Origin: Dysgonamonadaceae bacterium
GTDB taxonomy: Bacteria > Bacteroidota > Bacteroidia > Bacteroidales > Azobacteroidaceae
DNA length: 56,772 nucleotides
Direction of reading: 5' to 3'
Assembly (NCBI GenBank): GCA_031269685.1
Contig: JAISYU010000027.1
Location: 1-56,772 of the forward strand
The position numbers were made by a program, and so were the translations under genes. The notes under the pieces are model-generated. The model was not told the origin of the DNA. It searched no databases and was given only the letters and a program-made list of their open reading frames with translations. Positions 8,608 through 18,056 of the stretch are shown in pieces (position 1 is the stretch's first letter; every line of letters starts with the position of its first letter).

Positions 8608-10644
8608 ATGAAGAATTTAATTACTATTTTATTCTGTTTCACAGGGAGCTTTGGGTTATACGCAACAGTTCCCATGTCGAACATTGGCGACATGAACGTC
8701 GCGGGACCAATGAAAAGTATGGGCGCCTTCCACCTGAAAGCAGAAGGCGGACAAGGTACCCAAAAATACCAAAGTAGAGTGATCAATACCGGTACTATTA
8801 TTACCGATTCTCTCATCTTCTACAGTAATTATGAGCGCGACGCTTTGCTGGAAACACTCAATACAGGTGCTGTAAGAAGACTTAAATTACCCACCGATCT
8901 CACTGATCCCACCGAGCCACCCCGCTGGGTTTCGGTTCGTAAGTTCCTTTATGGACCGAAAGGTAAATTTTCATCTCCTAATTACGGTGAAATTGATGGA
9001 GCCGATGTATGGTGGCATATTTCTTTCCCTTTCGGTGTAACAAGGGTCAGGTACAACAAAACAATTGATCCTGCTACTACAACAGAAGACAATGGCTACC
9101 TTGAAGCACACTTGGGAGATGTAGGCAATGATGAAAGGCCTTTGGACTTAGGACACTATTATCTTTGTGCTTATGATCCTGCAATAACAGCATTAAATTT
9201 TGATCATTTTGATCCAAATAATAACAATTATATATTGAGTGGCTGGCGAGATACTTGTACAACTAAAATAGAAAATGGAAATGAAATTCCGATAGATACA
9301 TTTATCTGCAAACCCGGACTTGGATATATGGTTGCAAGGGAAGGTGGTACTGCCACACCTTATGACTTCGAAGTTGGTTCGCTTGAGTTTATCAGCGCTT
9401 ACGATCCAAATTTATCATCAACCTATGTAAAAAATGAGGAAGTTAAGAAGGCTATTAAAACTGCCCTATCGTATGATGCTGAAAAAGCCGTGCCATTACG
9501 TTGTGATGTTTCGCCTAAATACACTTATTCTTTCAACACAGCATCCGGCTGGAATTACATAGGTAGTTTGAATGTTTCGCTGTTTGATTTGCATAAGGAT
9601 TTTGAACAAGATTATTATTATGACGTTAATGATGAGCGAAAACCGACCACTCATATAGGTCAAAGTTTTAATCAAGTGGTTTATTTTCGCGAACAAAGGG
9701 CGGCAGACTTACCAAATTTCAGCTTTGCCTCAGTCAACCTTGAAAGTGTGCACGCTCTTTTGCGCCCTTACGTTCCGTTCTATTTGCAGGTAGATACTAC
9801 TACCTTTATAGATGGAAATCCTCCTACTCCGCCTACAGTATATAAATCTATTGAGTTTGATTATAAGAATGGAGGAGAATTCGTCGATGCTGTAAAGCAG
9901 CGTAGTGGTACTATATTTCAGGATCTTTTTCGCTCTTCGGAAGCAACAACCGGAGAGACGAAATTAGAACTTATGTTGATTCCTTCGGATGAAGATTCAA
10001 AAAAAGTTTATATCTATTTAGGTGACTATTACAGTAACGTTTATCGCCCCAAGGAAGACGCCGTCCAGCAGTTTACACAAAATAAAACCGTTGATGGGAA
10101 AAATGTCACATCTTTATGGACGCTCGCTCCACAAACTATTGATGGAGTAACGAAACAATATCCGATGTTCGTAAACAGACTGAAAAGCGCCGATCAAACC
10201 TATCAGGAAATTCCTGTCGGATACACAGCTACTGCAGGTAACTATACTTTCGATTTATCTGTCAATTCCAGTAATATCAAGGAAGCAGTACTTCGCGACA
10301 AAGAAGTAAATAAAGATCATGATTTGCTTAACGGACCTTACGAATTTTCGAGTGGCGATGTTTCAGGACAGTCCGACCGGTTCGTATTGTTTGTAAATTA
10401 CAGCACTGTACCAATAGTTTCTCCAAAATCAACCAGTGTTTATGCTTATGTTAAAGATTCTCAACTGACTGTTGCCAATGTCGAGCAGGGAGACAATATC
10501 CGGGTGCTTGACCTTGCGGGACGTGCCGTCGTTGCCGGAACTGCAACAAACACAGAGTACCGTTGCAGTCTTAATCAGAAAGGGGTTTATCTCGTAACCG
10601 TACAGGGAGCGAAATCAACTGTAATAAAAGTTCTGAACAGATAA
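8608..10644 (+). CDS. Large surface protein with T9SS C-terminal sorting domain
   Basis: A 678-residue exported protein with an N-terminal signal peptide (about residues 1-19, ending in YA) and a C-terminal type IX sorting domain of about 75 residues (NIRVLDLAGRAVV, KGVYLVTVQG, ending VIKVLNR). The middle is beta-rich and Tyr/Asp-rich with no domain I recognise. T9SS would carry it across the outer membrane and probably attach it to lipopolysaccharide. Its place between the HU-LysM gene and the polysaccharide export genes suggests a surface role linked to the capsule. T9SS machinery itself is not in the window. Confidence 0.75.
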   Translation: MKNLITILFCFTGSFGLYATVPMSNIGDMNVAGPMKSMGAFHLKAEGGQGTQKYQSRVINTGTIITDSLIFYSNYERDALLETLNTGAVRRLKLPTDLTDPTEPPRWVSVRKFLYGPKGKFSSPNYGEIDGADVWWHISFPFGVTRVRYNKTIDPATTTEDNGYLEAHLGDVGNDERPLDLGHYYLCAYDPAITALNFDHFDPNNNNYILSGWRDTCTTKIENGNEIPIDTFICKPGLGYMVAREGGTATPYDFEVGSLEFISAYDPNLSSTYVKNEEVKKAIKTALSYDAEKAVPLRCDVSPKYTYSFNTASGWNYIGSLNVSLFDLHKDFEQDYYYDVNDERKPTTHIGQSFNQVVYFREQRAADLPNFSFASVNLESVHALLRPYVPFYLQVDTTTFIDGNPPTPPTVYKSIEFDYKNGGEFVDAVKQRSGTIFQDLFRSSEATTGETKLELMLIPSDEDSKKVYIYLGDYYSNVYRPKEDAVQQFTQNKTVDGKNVTSLWTLAPQTIDGVTKQYPMFVNRLKSADQTYQEIPVGYTATAGNYTFDLSVNSSNIKEAVLRDKEVNKDHDLLNGPYEFSSGDVSGQSDRFVLFVNYSTVPIVSPKSTSVYAYVKDSQLTVANVEQGDNIRVLDLAGRAVVAGTATNTEYRCSLNQKGVYLVTVQGAKSTVIKVLNR

Positions 10645-10692
10645 TGGTGAGTAAAAAGAATCTTATTGTAAACAACAAAAAAAGTCAAAGTA

Positions 10693-10974
10693 ATGAAGAA
10701 ACTTAAAACAGTATTGACAGCATTTATTGCTCTCTTTATACTTTCAACAACATATACAGTGCAGGCACAGGGAATTTATTCCCGGAAAGACAGTCCGGTT
10801 ACAGCAGCCGAAAAGAAAAAACTTCCGGGAATTTGGGCGGCTCCTCCTTCTGGTAAGAATGAAGGTGTGCCAGCAACCGGAAACAACGCTCCCATAGGTG
10901 ACGGACTTTCAATCCTTGTAATGCTTGCAGGTGGATATTTTCTGAGTAAAAAACTGAAAAATAAAGACAAATGA
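10693..10974 (+). CDS. Small secreted protein with C-terminal membrane tail
   Basis: A 93-residue protein: signal peptide in residues 1-25 (ending VQAQ), a short Pro/Gly/Lys-rich middle, then APIGDGLSILVMLAGGYFLS followed by a Lys-rich end. The pattern of a short PIGDGL-type motif, one hydrophobic helix and a basic end resembles C-terminal sorting tails of Bacteroidota (PID-CTERM-like), which parallel PEP-CTERM/exosortase tails. The family assignment is tentative. It overlaps the Wza-like gene by 4 bases (ATGA), so it is translationally coupled to polysaccharide export. Confidence 0.65.
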   Translation: MKKLKTVLTAFIALFILSTTYTVQAQGIYSRKDSPVTAAEKKKLPGIWAAPPSGKNEGVPATGNNAPIGDGLSILVMLAGGYFLSKKLKNKDK

Positions 10975-11792
10975 AATTACTTTATGGTATGTTCCTCCTG
11001 ATACTTTTCGGAACAACATCCTGCGCTTACCGCAAGATAATTTTCATGCAGGACAAGAATCACCCGAAAGAAGCGGAATACCCTACTATGCTAAAGGAGA
11101 ATCTTATCCGTTTTATGCCGGATGACATTATAACGATTACTATCAATATACCCGGTCACCCCGAGATAGCTACAGATTTCAACCTGCCGCTTGTACCTAC
11201 CGCCTCAACCTACGATGTCGGTTCGTATGTAAGTCAAGGCGTGGGACGTCAGTCGTTCAAGGTTGACCGCAATGGTGACATACCGTTTCCGATTATTGGT
11301 AAATTGAAGGTAGCCGGATATACGGCAAAAGAACTTGAGGTAAAAATAACGGAAATGATTAAGTCCGATTACTTGAAAGATGACTCTGAACCTGTAGTTA
11401 CGGTGCAGTTGACTAATTTCAGAATTTATTTCCTCGGTCGTGAAGGTGGTGGTGGTGCTATTTCCATTGAAAAAGACCATATAACAATCTTCGAGGCTTT
11501 ATCCCTGCACGGAGGCGGTGAAGCTTATTCGGGTAAACAGGATAAGGTTCTGCTTATACGCCCCCTGCCGGACGGTACGCAAAAACACGTGCGCATCGAC
11601 CTGACAAAGATAGATATAGTCTCTTCACCCTACTATTATCTCCACCAAAACGATATGATATATATCGAACCGAGAAAGTTCAAACTGATTCAGACGGAAT
11701 TTCAAAACATAGGAGTAATCACTTCTGTGATTTCATTGCTTGTAACCGGTATCGGATTTTATTTTTACTTTAAGAGTTTAAGCAATAACTAA
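10971..11792 (+). CDS. Polysaccharide export lipoprotein (Wza-like)
   Basis: A 273-residue outer-membrane polysaccharide export protein. The signal peptide ends in a lipobox-like TTSC, so Cys18 is probably lipidated. A Poly_export domain follows (about 45-145: DIITITINIPGHPEI, VDRNGDIPFPIIGKLKVAG), then an SLBB-type region (about 150-230), and a C-terminal hydrophobic helix (VISLLVTGIGFYFYF). It would form the outer-membrane channel for the polymer and partner the Wzc-like protein 1 base downstream. Confidence 0.9.
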   Translation: MKLLYGMFLLILFGTTSCAYRKIIFMQDKNHPKEAEYPTMLKENLIRFMPDDIITITINIPGHPEIATDFNLPLVPTASTYDVGSYVSQGVGRQSFKVDRNGDIPFPIIGKLKVAGYTAKELEVKITEMIKSDYLKDDSEPVVTVQLTNFRIYFLGREGGGGAISIEKDHITIFEALSLHGGGEAYSGKQDKVLLIRPLPDGTQKHVRIDLTKIDIVSSPYYYLHQNDMIYIEPRKFKLIQTEFQNIGVITSVISLLVTGIGFYFYFKSLSNN

Positions 11793-11793
11793 G

Positions 11794-14187
11794 ATGGAAG
11801 ACAACAAACAGAAACCAAGCGCAAAAGAGAAACCACAAGAAATCGACTATCAGTGGTTTATTGCTAATTTTCTTATTTATTGGAAATGGTTTATACTGTC
11901 GATAGCAATATTCCTTTTTATTGGGTATATAAAAATACGCTATGCAGTTCCCGTTTACAACGTTAATTCCAGTATTGCGCTAAAAGGCAGGGGAATTTCT
12001 CAAAACGATGACGTCGGCTTGTTTGAGGCAATGGGATTCATTCAGGCAAGCAGCAACATCTCCAACGAAATATACACGATGCGTTCCCGTAATATGATTC
12101 AGACTGTTGTTACAGAAGAGAAATTCTATATAAAGTACTTTGTCAAAGGAAAAATCAAAGACACGGAAATATATGGCTATAACAACAATGTTTATTACAA
12201 TACCGCACCGGTAAAGGCGCATATTGACTCAACAGTTCTTGCATCGCTGGGAACAAAAATGACTTTAACCGTTTCACGTAATGAATACAACGTATTTCAC
12301 GTGGAGGGTTATTACAACGGTTTCCCTATTCTGGGCGATTACCAGTCTTTGCCTGCTACTGTAGAAACGCCGATAGGAGAGGTTTTACTTCTGCCCGACC
12401 ATAATACGGCGCTGGACAGTCGCGTCCCTCTTGAAATCAACATCATTCCTCCGCTTTGGATAGCACAGGGTTTTATGAGAAATCTGTCTATCTCAGGTGA
12501 ACATGGAATCAGCAGAAAACTTAACCTGAACCTTACGGAAACTCACCCCGTAAGAGGTATTGATTTTCTCAATAAACTCGTTGAAACATATAACCGCGAA
12601 ACAATTAATGAAAAGAATGAGTCCACAAAAATTGCCCTGAATTTTATAGACGGACGTTCCCGCGAGTATGAAAAAGATTTGTATGCGGCAGAGGATAGAG
12701 TGCAATACTGGCGAGAAGAAAATGAAGGACTTGATGTTAAAGCAGAGGTAAGTTATATACAGTCCGGTGAATATGAACTCAAGAGAAGACTGATAGAAAT
12801 TGAATCTTCTTATATAAAAGTAGCCTCAGTTGAATCCGAATTGCACAACGGTGAATACAAGCCAATAATTACTCCCGTTGAAGGAATCATAGGCACTTTG
12901 CCCGAATTGGTTAAAAAGTATAATATTCTTGTTTTGGAAAGAGACAGAATAAAAACGTACGCATCGGATAATATCCCCCTTATTAAACAAATGACAATCG
13001 GACTAGACAATATAAGGGAACAGTTAACATTGAGTATTAAGGGTGTACGTTTGGGTTTGGACAATGATAAGCAAAAACTCAAAGATGTTTTGGGTTTCTA
13101 CAATGATTCGGGCGATATTATGCCTTCCAAACAAAGAGATCTTAGTGATATAAGCAGACCCCAGAGCTTGGTGGAAGGCATGTACACTTCCATGCAAACA
13201 AGAAAACTTGACTTGGAACTGACTATGGCTGTACAGGCATCGGTAGTAAAAGTATTGGAATCACCTCTTGCTTCCGGTGCATTTATTTCGCCTTCACCGA
13301 AAATGACCTATCTGATTTGTATTTTATTTGGCTTCTTTATTCCTTTTATTATTCTTGGAATTCGTGCCATGCTGAATTACAAATTGACAAACGAATTAGA
13401 AGTTGCACGGTTCTCAAATGTACCAATTATAATCTCGTTGCCTTTTGTCAAGACAAAAGAACAGGTAGTTGTTAAAAATAACTCTACAGCGCCTGTCGTA
13501 GAGCGTTTCCGTTTGCTAAGAACCAATATGCAATTCGTTCTCGAAGAGGATAAGAAAACAATTCTGATTACATCAACCATAAGCGGCGAGGGTAAAACTT
13601 TCGTTTCAATTAACCTTGCAATGACTTTTGCCTTGCGTTATAAAACTCTATTGGTAGGTCTTGACGTACGTCGTCCAAAGTTGAACGTCTATTTCAATCT
13701 CTCAAAACGTGATGGAGTTGTTGAATACTTGTTAGGCGAACAGACCGATGTAGATAAACTTATTCACAAAAATATCAATGAAACAGGATTGGATATTCTT
13801 GTATCGGGTATAATTCCGCCTAACCCAAATGAGTTACTTATGGACAAGCGTCTTGACGAACTGTTCTTTGAATTACGCAAAAAATACGACTATATCATTA
13901 TTGACAGTTCTCCGTTAGGCAGCGTTTCAGACGCTTTCCTTCTGAAACGTATCTCCGATGTTTCTCTGTTCATCGTCCGCTATGATATGACTCCGAAATC
14001 GGCTCTCAATCTTATTAATGACATTCACGACAAAGAACGGCTAAATAACTTGAACATAATACTTAACGCATTCAGTCGTGGAGATTCAAAATACAGTTAT
14101 TATTATGGTCGTGGCTATAATTCCGGGTACGGGTACGGATATGGGTATGGTTACGGCTATGGTTATGGATATGAAAGCAATAAATAA
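11794..14187 (+). CDS. Polysaccharide co-polymerase/tyrosine kinase (Wzc-like)
   Basis: A 797-residue inner-membrane protein joining a Wzz chain-length domain to a BY-kinase. Transmembrane helices lie near residues 32-50 and 508-530, with a long periplasmic coiled-coil region between. The cytoplasmic kinase has Walker A STISGEGKT, Walker A' VGLDVRRPK and Walker B YIIIDSSP. The C-terminal tail is Tyr-rich, ending in eight Gly-Tyr dipeptides, which are the expected autophosphorylation cluster. It controls chain length and export with the Wza-like protein. The Gly-Tyr run is coded by a hexanucleotide repeat at 14125-14172. Confidence 0.92.
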   Translation: MEDNKQKPSAKEKPQEIDYQWFIANFLIYWKWFILSIAIFLFIGYIKIRYAVPVYNVNSSIALKGRGISQNDDVGLFEAMGFIQASSNISNEIYTMRSRNMIQTVVTEEKFYIKYFVKGKIKDTEIYGYNNNVYYNTAPVKAHIDSTVLASLGTKMTLTVSRNEYNVFHVEGYYNGFPILGDYQSLPATVETPIGEVLLLPDHNTALDSRVPLEINIIPPLWIAQGFMRNLSISGEHGISRKLNLNLTETHPVRGIDFLNKLVETYNRETINEKNESTKIALNFIDGRSREYEKDLYAAEDRVQYWREENEGLDVKAEVSYIQSGEYELKRRLIEIESSYIKVASVESELHNGEYKPIITPVEGIIGTLPELVKKYNILVLERDRIKTYASDNIPLIKQMTIGLDNIREQLTLSIKGVRLGLDNDKQKLKDVLGFYNDSGDIMPSKQRDLSDISRPQSLVEGMYTSMQTRKLDLELTMAVQASVVKVLESPLASGAFISPSPKMTYLICILFGFFIPFIILGIRAMLNYKLTNELEVARFSNVPIIISLPFVKTKEQVVVKNNSTAPVVERFRLLRTNMQFVLEEDKKTILITSTISGEGKTFVSINLAMTFALRYKTLLVGLDVRRPKLNVYFNLSKRDGVVEYLLGEQTDVDKLIHKNINETGLDILVSGIIPPNPNELLMDKRLDELFFELRKKYDYIIIDSSPLGSVSDAFLLKRISDVSLFIVRYDMTPKSALNLINDIHDKERLNNLNIILNAFSRGDSKYSYYYGRGYNSGYGYGYGYGYGYGYGYESNK
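14125..14172 (+). repeat. Hexanucleotide GGNTAY repeat coding (Gly-Tyr)8
   Basis: Eight in-frame GGN-TAY units in the 3' end of the Wzc-like gene. Slippage by one unit would add or remove one Gly-Tyr pair without a frameshift, changing the number of phosphorylatable tyrosines. The third-base variation between units suggests that the tract is not freshly expanded. Confidence 0.85.
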
Positions 14188-14206
14188 ATTATAAAAAATA
14201 AAAATT

Positions 14207-15520
14207 ATGAAAAGATTAGCAACATTTATTATCTTGTTATCCGCAATTTTTCTTCCCGCTCTTGCGCAAGAAGAAATATCGTTAGCAGAAGCAATAACTC
14301 GTTCAACAAAAAGCGATAACTGGTTTATCGCTGTAGGTGGAAACGCTAACCTTCTGTTTGCAGAACAGGACCGATTGGTAAATCCACTAAAACGTATAAC
14401 CTACGGTGGTGATTTCAGTATCGGCAAATGGTTCAACCCTTACACCGGAGTTCGTATTAATGGAACTTACGGTGCTTTGATGGGTTGGAACTCCTACGCA
14501 GGTAAAGGAGGAACATATTTAGGTAACGACAATTACCGTTCCCCTCACGGTACCTATCCGGGTATTCCTATTACGGGGCAATATTCCGCCCTACCTTCTT
14601 TCGATTTGAAAGACCACAGTCGTTCCGACTGGCATGGATTCCAGCAGGATTTCAATTATGGAGCATTGACATTAGACATCCTTGCTAACCTGTCGAACTA
14701 CTTCTACGGACATTATTCCGACCGCAGGGTAAATATTGTTCCCTTTGCCGGACTTGGTTTAATTGCTTCGTTTAAGGGAAAGAATAATACCTACCTGAAC
14801 TATCCCGGTCATCTTGTGAGAGACTCTTGGTACTGGGCTGTTGTAAAGATAGGTTTCACTGTTGATGTAAGGCTTACGAAGAATTTTTCGGTTTATCTTG
14901 AGCCTTCTGCGTATGCAACCAATATTGACTTTGATGCATACGAAGGACATGCTTGGGGTGATGCTGTCGTAAAACTTTCGCTTGGGGTGAAATATACTTT
15001 TAACCCAGGGTTCCATGACATCGGTAAAATCACGCTTAATGAAATCGACCGCCTAAACGAAAAGATAAACGAAAATCGCCGGCGTATCGACGAACATCAG
15101 GAAATTCTCGATCATCATGAAAATTTGCTCGAAAAACTTCAGAAATGTTGTGAAGAAAAACCGGTTGTCATCGTTGATAACATTAGCAAAAACAAAGTAG
15201 ACCTGCCATTTTATATCCATTTTAAACTTGATTCCTACAAGGTTGAAGAATCGGAATACAGGAAATTGTTGGATCTGGTTGAGTATATAAATGACAATTC
15301 AGATTCGGATATTTTGCTCGTCGGTTATGCCGATCGCCAAACAGGTAGTCCAAAATATAACTTGAATCTGAGCAAGAAGCGTGTATATGCTGTTGCAAAA
15401 GAGTTGAACGAAAAAGGAATCTCTTCAGACAGGCTTGAATTACAGTGGAAAGGCGATACTGAACAACCTTTTGCCGAAAACGAATCTAACCGTGCTGTAA
15501 TCATAGTTGAACAAAAGTAA
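14207..15520 (+). CDS. OmpA-family outer-membrane protein
   Basis: A 437-residue protein with a signal peptide (residues 1-20, ending ALA). Residues about 35-265 are an outer-membrane beta-barrel region with alternating aromatic strands. A short coiled coil follows (IDRLNEKINENRRRIDEHQE). The C-terminal OmpA domain (about 325-437) binds peptidoglycan and carries the motif LVGYADRQTGSPKYNLNLS. It sits 19 bases after the Wzc-like gene and ends just before a terminator-like hairpin, so it closes the export sub-operon. It may anchor the export machinery to the wall (inference). Confidence 0.88.
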   Translation: MKRLATFIILLSAIFLPALAQEEISLAEAITRSTKSDNWFIAVGGNANLLFAEQDRLVNPLKRITYGGDFSIGKWFNPYTGVRINGTYGALMGWNSYAGKGGTYLGNDNYRSPHGTYPGIPITGQYSALPSFDLKDHSRSDWHGFQQDFNYGALTLDILANLSNYFYGHYSDRRVNIVPFAGLGLIASFKGKNNTYLNYPGHLVRDSWYWAVVKIGFTVDVRLTKNFSVYLEPSAYATNIDFDAYEGHAWGDAVVKLSLGVKYTFNPGFHDIGKITLNEIDRLNEKINENRRRIDEHQEILDHHENLLEKLQKCCEEKPVVIVDNISKNKVDLPFYIHFKLDSYKVEESEYRKLLDLVEYINDNSDSDILLVGYADRQTGSPKYNLNLSKKRVYAVAKELNEKGISSDRLELQWKGDTEQPFAENESNRAVIIVEQK

Positions 15521-15540
15521 GATTAAAAATATTTAGTTTA

Positions 15541-15592
15541 AAAAGTTTACAGGTCTTTATGCTCGGTTAATAAAGGTCTGTAAACTTTTTTT
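15541..15592 (+). terminator. Terminator-like hairpin between ompA-like and sugar transferase genes
   Basis: AAGTTTACAGGTCTTTA pairs with TAAAGGTCTGTAAACTT through a short loop; the stem has a small internal mismatch. A run of seven T follows. The ATG of the sugar transferase is only six bases past the end. It should reduce read-through from the export genes into the glycosyltransferase genes. Confidence 0.8.
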
Positions 15593-15597
15593 GAAAT

Positions 15598-16911
15598 ATG
15601 AGAAGACTGTTATATATTATCATTGATTTTGCCTTAATATATACCGGCATACAGTTGGCTTTTCTATTGTTGGAACACTTAAATGTACTATCCGAATACG
15701 AAAAGAATTTCTCTGCTTTTTCAAGTATTTTGCCGTATGTTCTGGGCATGTATATTATTTTGATGTATGCCTACGGATTGTACAACATTTCGCGGAAAGA
15801 TCTATCGGAAGTAATTTATTCTGTTTTTCTACTGTCAATATCACTGCTTGTATGGGAAATGGGCATCTGTTTTCTTATCCGCGACATAGCTATGGCTTTT
15901 CCTCGAAGTGTAATGCTTTTAGGGGGACTCTTTAATCTAATCCTGCTGCTTGGTTGGCGGATTGCATGTTGGAAAATAGAGTTTAAAGCAGCGGGAGTAA
16001 AGAAAATAGCAATCTTCAGCCAAATCAATAACAAACTGACACTGTCTATAGCCAAGAAGTTTCCAAAACTCTATCAGATTAAATATGAATATTCCGATAA
16101 TGACGACTTGACTGTTGTTGAGGACAAAATAAAATCGGTCGATGAAGTTTTTATCAACCTTGACATTCCTGAAAAAATTCGTGACAATGTTCTGTTTTTG
16201 AGTGTAAAGCACAAAAAAAACGTTTTCTTCGTGCCTACCTACTTCTATTTAAGTCTTATGTCGGCTTTTTTGAGTAAAACCGATGATATACCTACATTAC
16301 AGATAACGTCAATGGAATTGTCGCTCGAAGAACGATTTATCAAGCGAATATTAGATTTTATTTTTTCATTGCTTGTTATAATTATCTTCCTGCCGTTTGG
16401 CTTGCTTATTGCTGCTGTAATTAAACTTGACGGAGGACCTGTATTTTATTCACAGGAACGAATAACCCGCAATCGTGAGATTTTTAATATACTGAAATTT
16501 AGGACAATGATACCTAATGCGGAAGAAATATCGGGACCTGTTTTGGCATCGGAAAACGATCCCCGCATCACTGCGGTGGGACGGTTTCTGCGCATTATCC
16601 GTCTTGACGAAATTCCGCAAATGCTTAATATCCTGAAAGGTGAGATGAGCATAGTCGGTCCTCGCCCTGAACGACCATACTACGTGAATAAGTTTGAGCA
16701 GGCTATTCCTGAATACGCCTATCGTCACCGTGTAAAAGCCGGACTGACGGGACTTGCACAAGTGGAAGGTAAATACAATACTACGGTAGAAAACAAGTTG
16801 CGCTACGACCTGATATACATCAACCGCTATTCTATATGGCGAGATTTTCTGATTATCATTCAGACTATTAAGATCCTGTTTATAAAAGAAAGTACGGAGG
16901 GTGTGCAGTGA
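15598..16911 (+). CDS. Undecaprenyl-phosphate sugar phosphotransferase (WbaP/WcaJ type)
   Basis: A 437-residue polytopic membrane enzyme that starts the repeat unit by moving a sugar-1-phosphate onto undecaprenyl phosphate. The N-terminal half has about four membrane helices and a Rossmann-like soluble section. The C-terminal catalytic domain carries [58 protein letters not shown] and PRPERP. The start codon follows a terminator-like hairpin and no -7 box was found between them. The GT4 gene downstream starts at its stop codon. Confidence 0.92.
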   Translation: MRRLLYIIIDFALIYTGIQLAFLLLEHLNVLSEYEKNFSAFSSILPYVLGMYIILMYAYGLYNISRKDLSEVIYSVFLLSISLLVWEMGICFLIRDIAMAFPRSVMLLGGLFNLILLLGWRIACWKIEFKAAGVKKIAIFSQINNKLTLSIAKKFPKLYQIKYEYSDNDDLTVVEDKIKSVDEVFINLDIPEKIRDNVLFLSVKHKKNVFFVPTYFYLSLMSAFLSKTDDIPTLQITSMELSLEERFIKRILDFIFSLLVIIIFLPFGLLIAAVIKLDGGPVFYSQERITRNREIFNILKFRTMIPNAEEISGPVLASENDPRITAVGRFLRIIRLDEIPQMLNILKGEMSIVGPRPERPYYVNKFEQAIPEYAYRHRVKAGLTGLAQVEGKYNTTVENKLRYDLIYINRYSIWRDFLIIIQTIKILFIKESTEGVQ

Positions 16912-18056
16912 TGAAAGCAAAAGTTCTGTTTATCATCGACAACTTGACCGGAGGTGGGGCAGAAAAAATGCTTATTCACGTACTGCGCCGTATTGACAGG
17001 GACAGGTTTGATGTTTCATTGCTGACGGTTGTTAAATATGGCATTTACGTTCCCGACGTTCCTTCCGACATTCGTTTTATTTCGGTTTTTGGGGATGGTA
17101 AAGTGATGAAACGTTTTGGACTGTTTCCTCTTTTTCGCCTTTACCGACGTTTGGGAGCAATTCTTTTCCGCAAATATCCTTACTTTGTCTCGCAATTTAT
17201 CCGTATCCCTGATTTCGATATCGGCATTAGTTTTTGTCATGGAGACAATATGCCGCTTTTGTGGACTTTGAAAAGACATTTCCGTAAAACCGTGCTGTGG
17301 ATTCATGGCGATATGCGCATTTCTTCCCGACGGTTTATTTTGAAACGTTTTCCTCGTGAAACGGCATCTGTTGACCGCTTTATCTTTGTTTCCGAAGCGG
17401 CAAAAGATGCATTCATTGAGACATTCCCGGAGCATGCTCACTTACGGGCGTTGATGAGTGTGATTTACAATCCCTTGGATTTCGACAGTATTAAGCATCA
17501 AGGTATAAGGCGGAAACGGGAAAACCCTGATGAGTTGCAGGTTATTGCTATCGGTAGACTTGATAAAGGGAAAAGTTTCAATCGCCTTATTAGCGTACAT
17601 CACCGTTTGCTTGATGACGGTATCAGGCATGAACTTGTTATTCTCGGCAAGGGACCTGAATACGAGGCGCTTGAACAGCAAATCACTGAACTTGGTGTTG
17701 GAACTACTTGCCGGCTTGCCGGTTTTCAGAATCCCTATCCTTATCTTGCTGCTGCTGATATTTTTGTTCTCTCGTCTATCAATGAGGCGTTACCGACGGT
17801 AATTGCGGAGGCAATGGTTCTTTGCAAGCCGATAGTTTCCACTCGTGTAGCAGGTGCAGATGAATTGCTGGAAGACGGGCGTTTTGGGATTATTACAGAA
17901 AACAGTGAGAAGGGAATATATGACGGGCTAAAAGAAATGCTGACCAATAGTGCTTTAAGGAAACACTTTGAGGAAGAATTGACTAATTGTCGGGATGAAT
18001 TTGTTTTCACTTCTGATGTTCATAATATAGAAGAGAAATTACTTAAGATGTTATGA
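16911..18056 (+). CDS. Glycosyltransferase family 4
   Basis: A 381-residue GT-B enzyme. The N-terminal domain opens with FIIDNLTGGGAEKML, typical of this group. The C-terminal domain has VIAIGRLDKGKSF and the donor-binding E-x7-E segment NEALPTVIAEAM. It adds a sugar to the growing lipid-linked unit at the cytoplasmic face. The ATG at 16911 overlaps the preceding stop (TGATG) and has CGGAGG at 16895-16900, which favours it over a GTG three bases earlier. It overlaps the next gene by 4 bases. Confidence 0.88.
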   Translation: MKAKVLFIIDNLTGGGAEKMLIHVLRRIDRDRFDVSLLTVVKYGIYVPDVPSDIRFISVFGDGKVMKRFGLFPLFRLYRRLGAILFRKYPYFVSQFIRIPDFDIGISFCHGDNMPLLWTLKRHFRKTVLWIHGDMRISSRRFILKRFPRETASVDRFIFVSEAAKDAFIETFPEHAHLRALMSVIYNPLDFDSIKHQGIRRKRENPDELQVIAIGRLDKGKSFNRLISVHHRLLDDGIRHELVILGKGPEYEALEQQITELGVGTTCRLAGFQNPYPYLAAADIFVLSSINEALPTVIAEAMVLCKPIVSTRVAGADELLEDGRFGIITENSEKGIYDGLKEMLTNSALRKHFEEELTNCRDEFVFTSDVHNIEEKLLKML

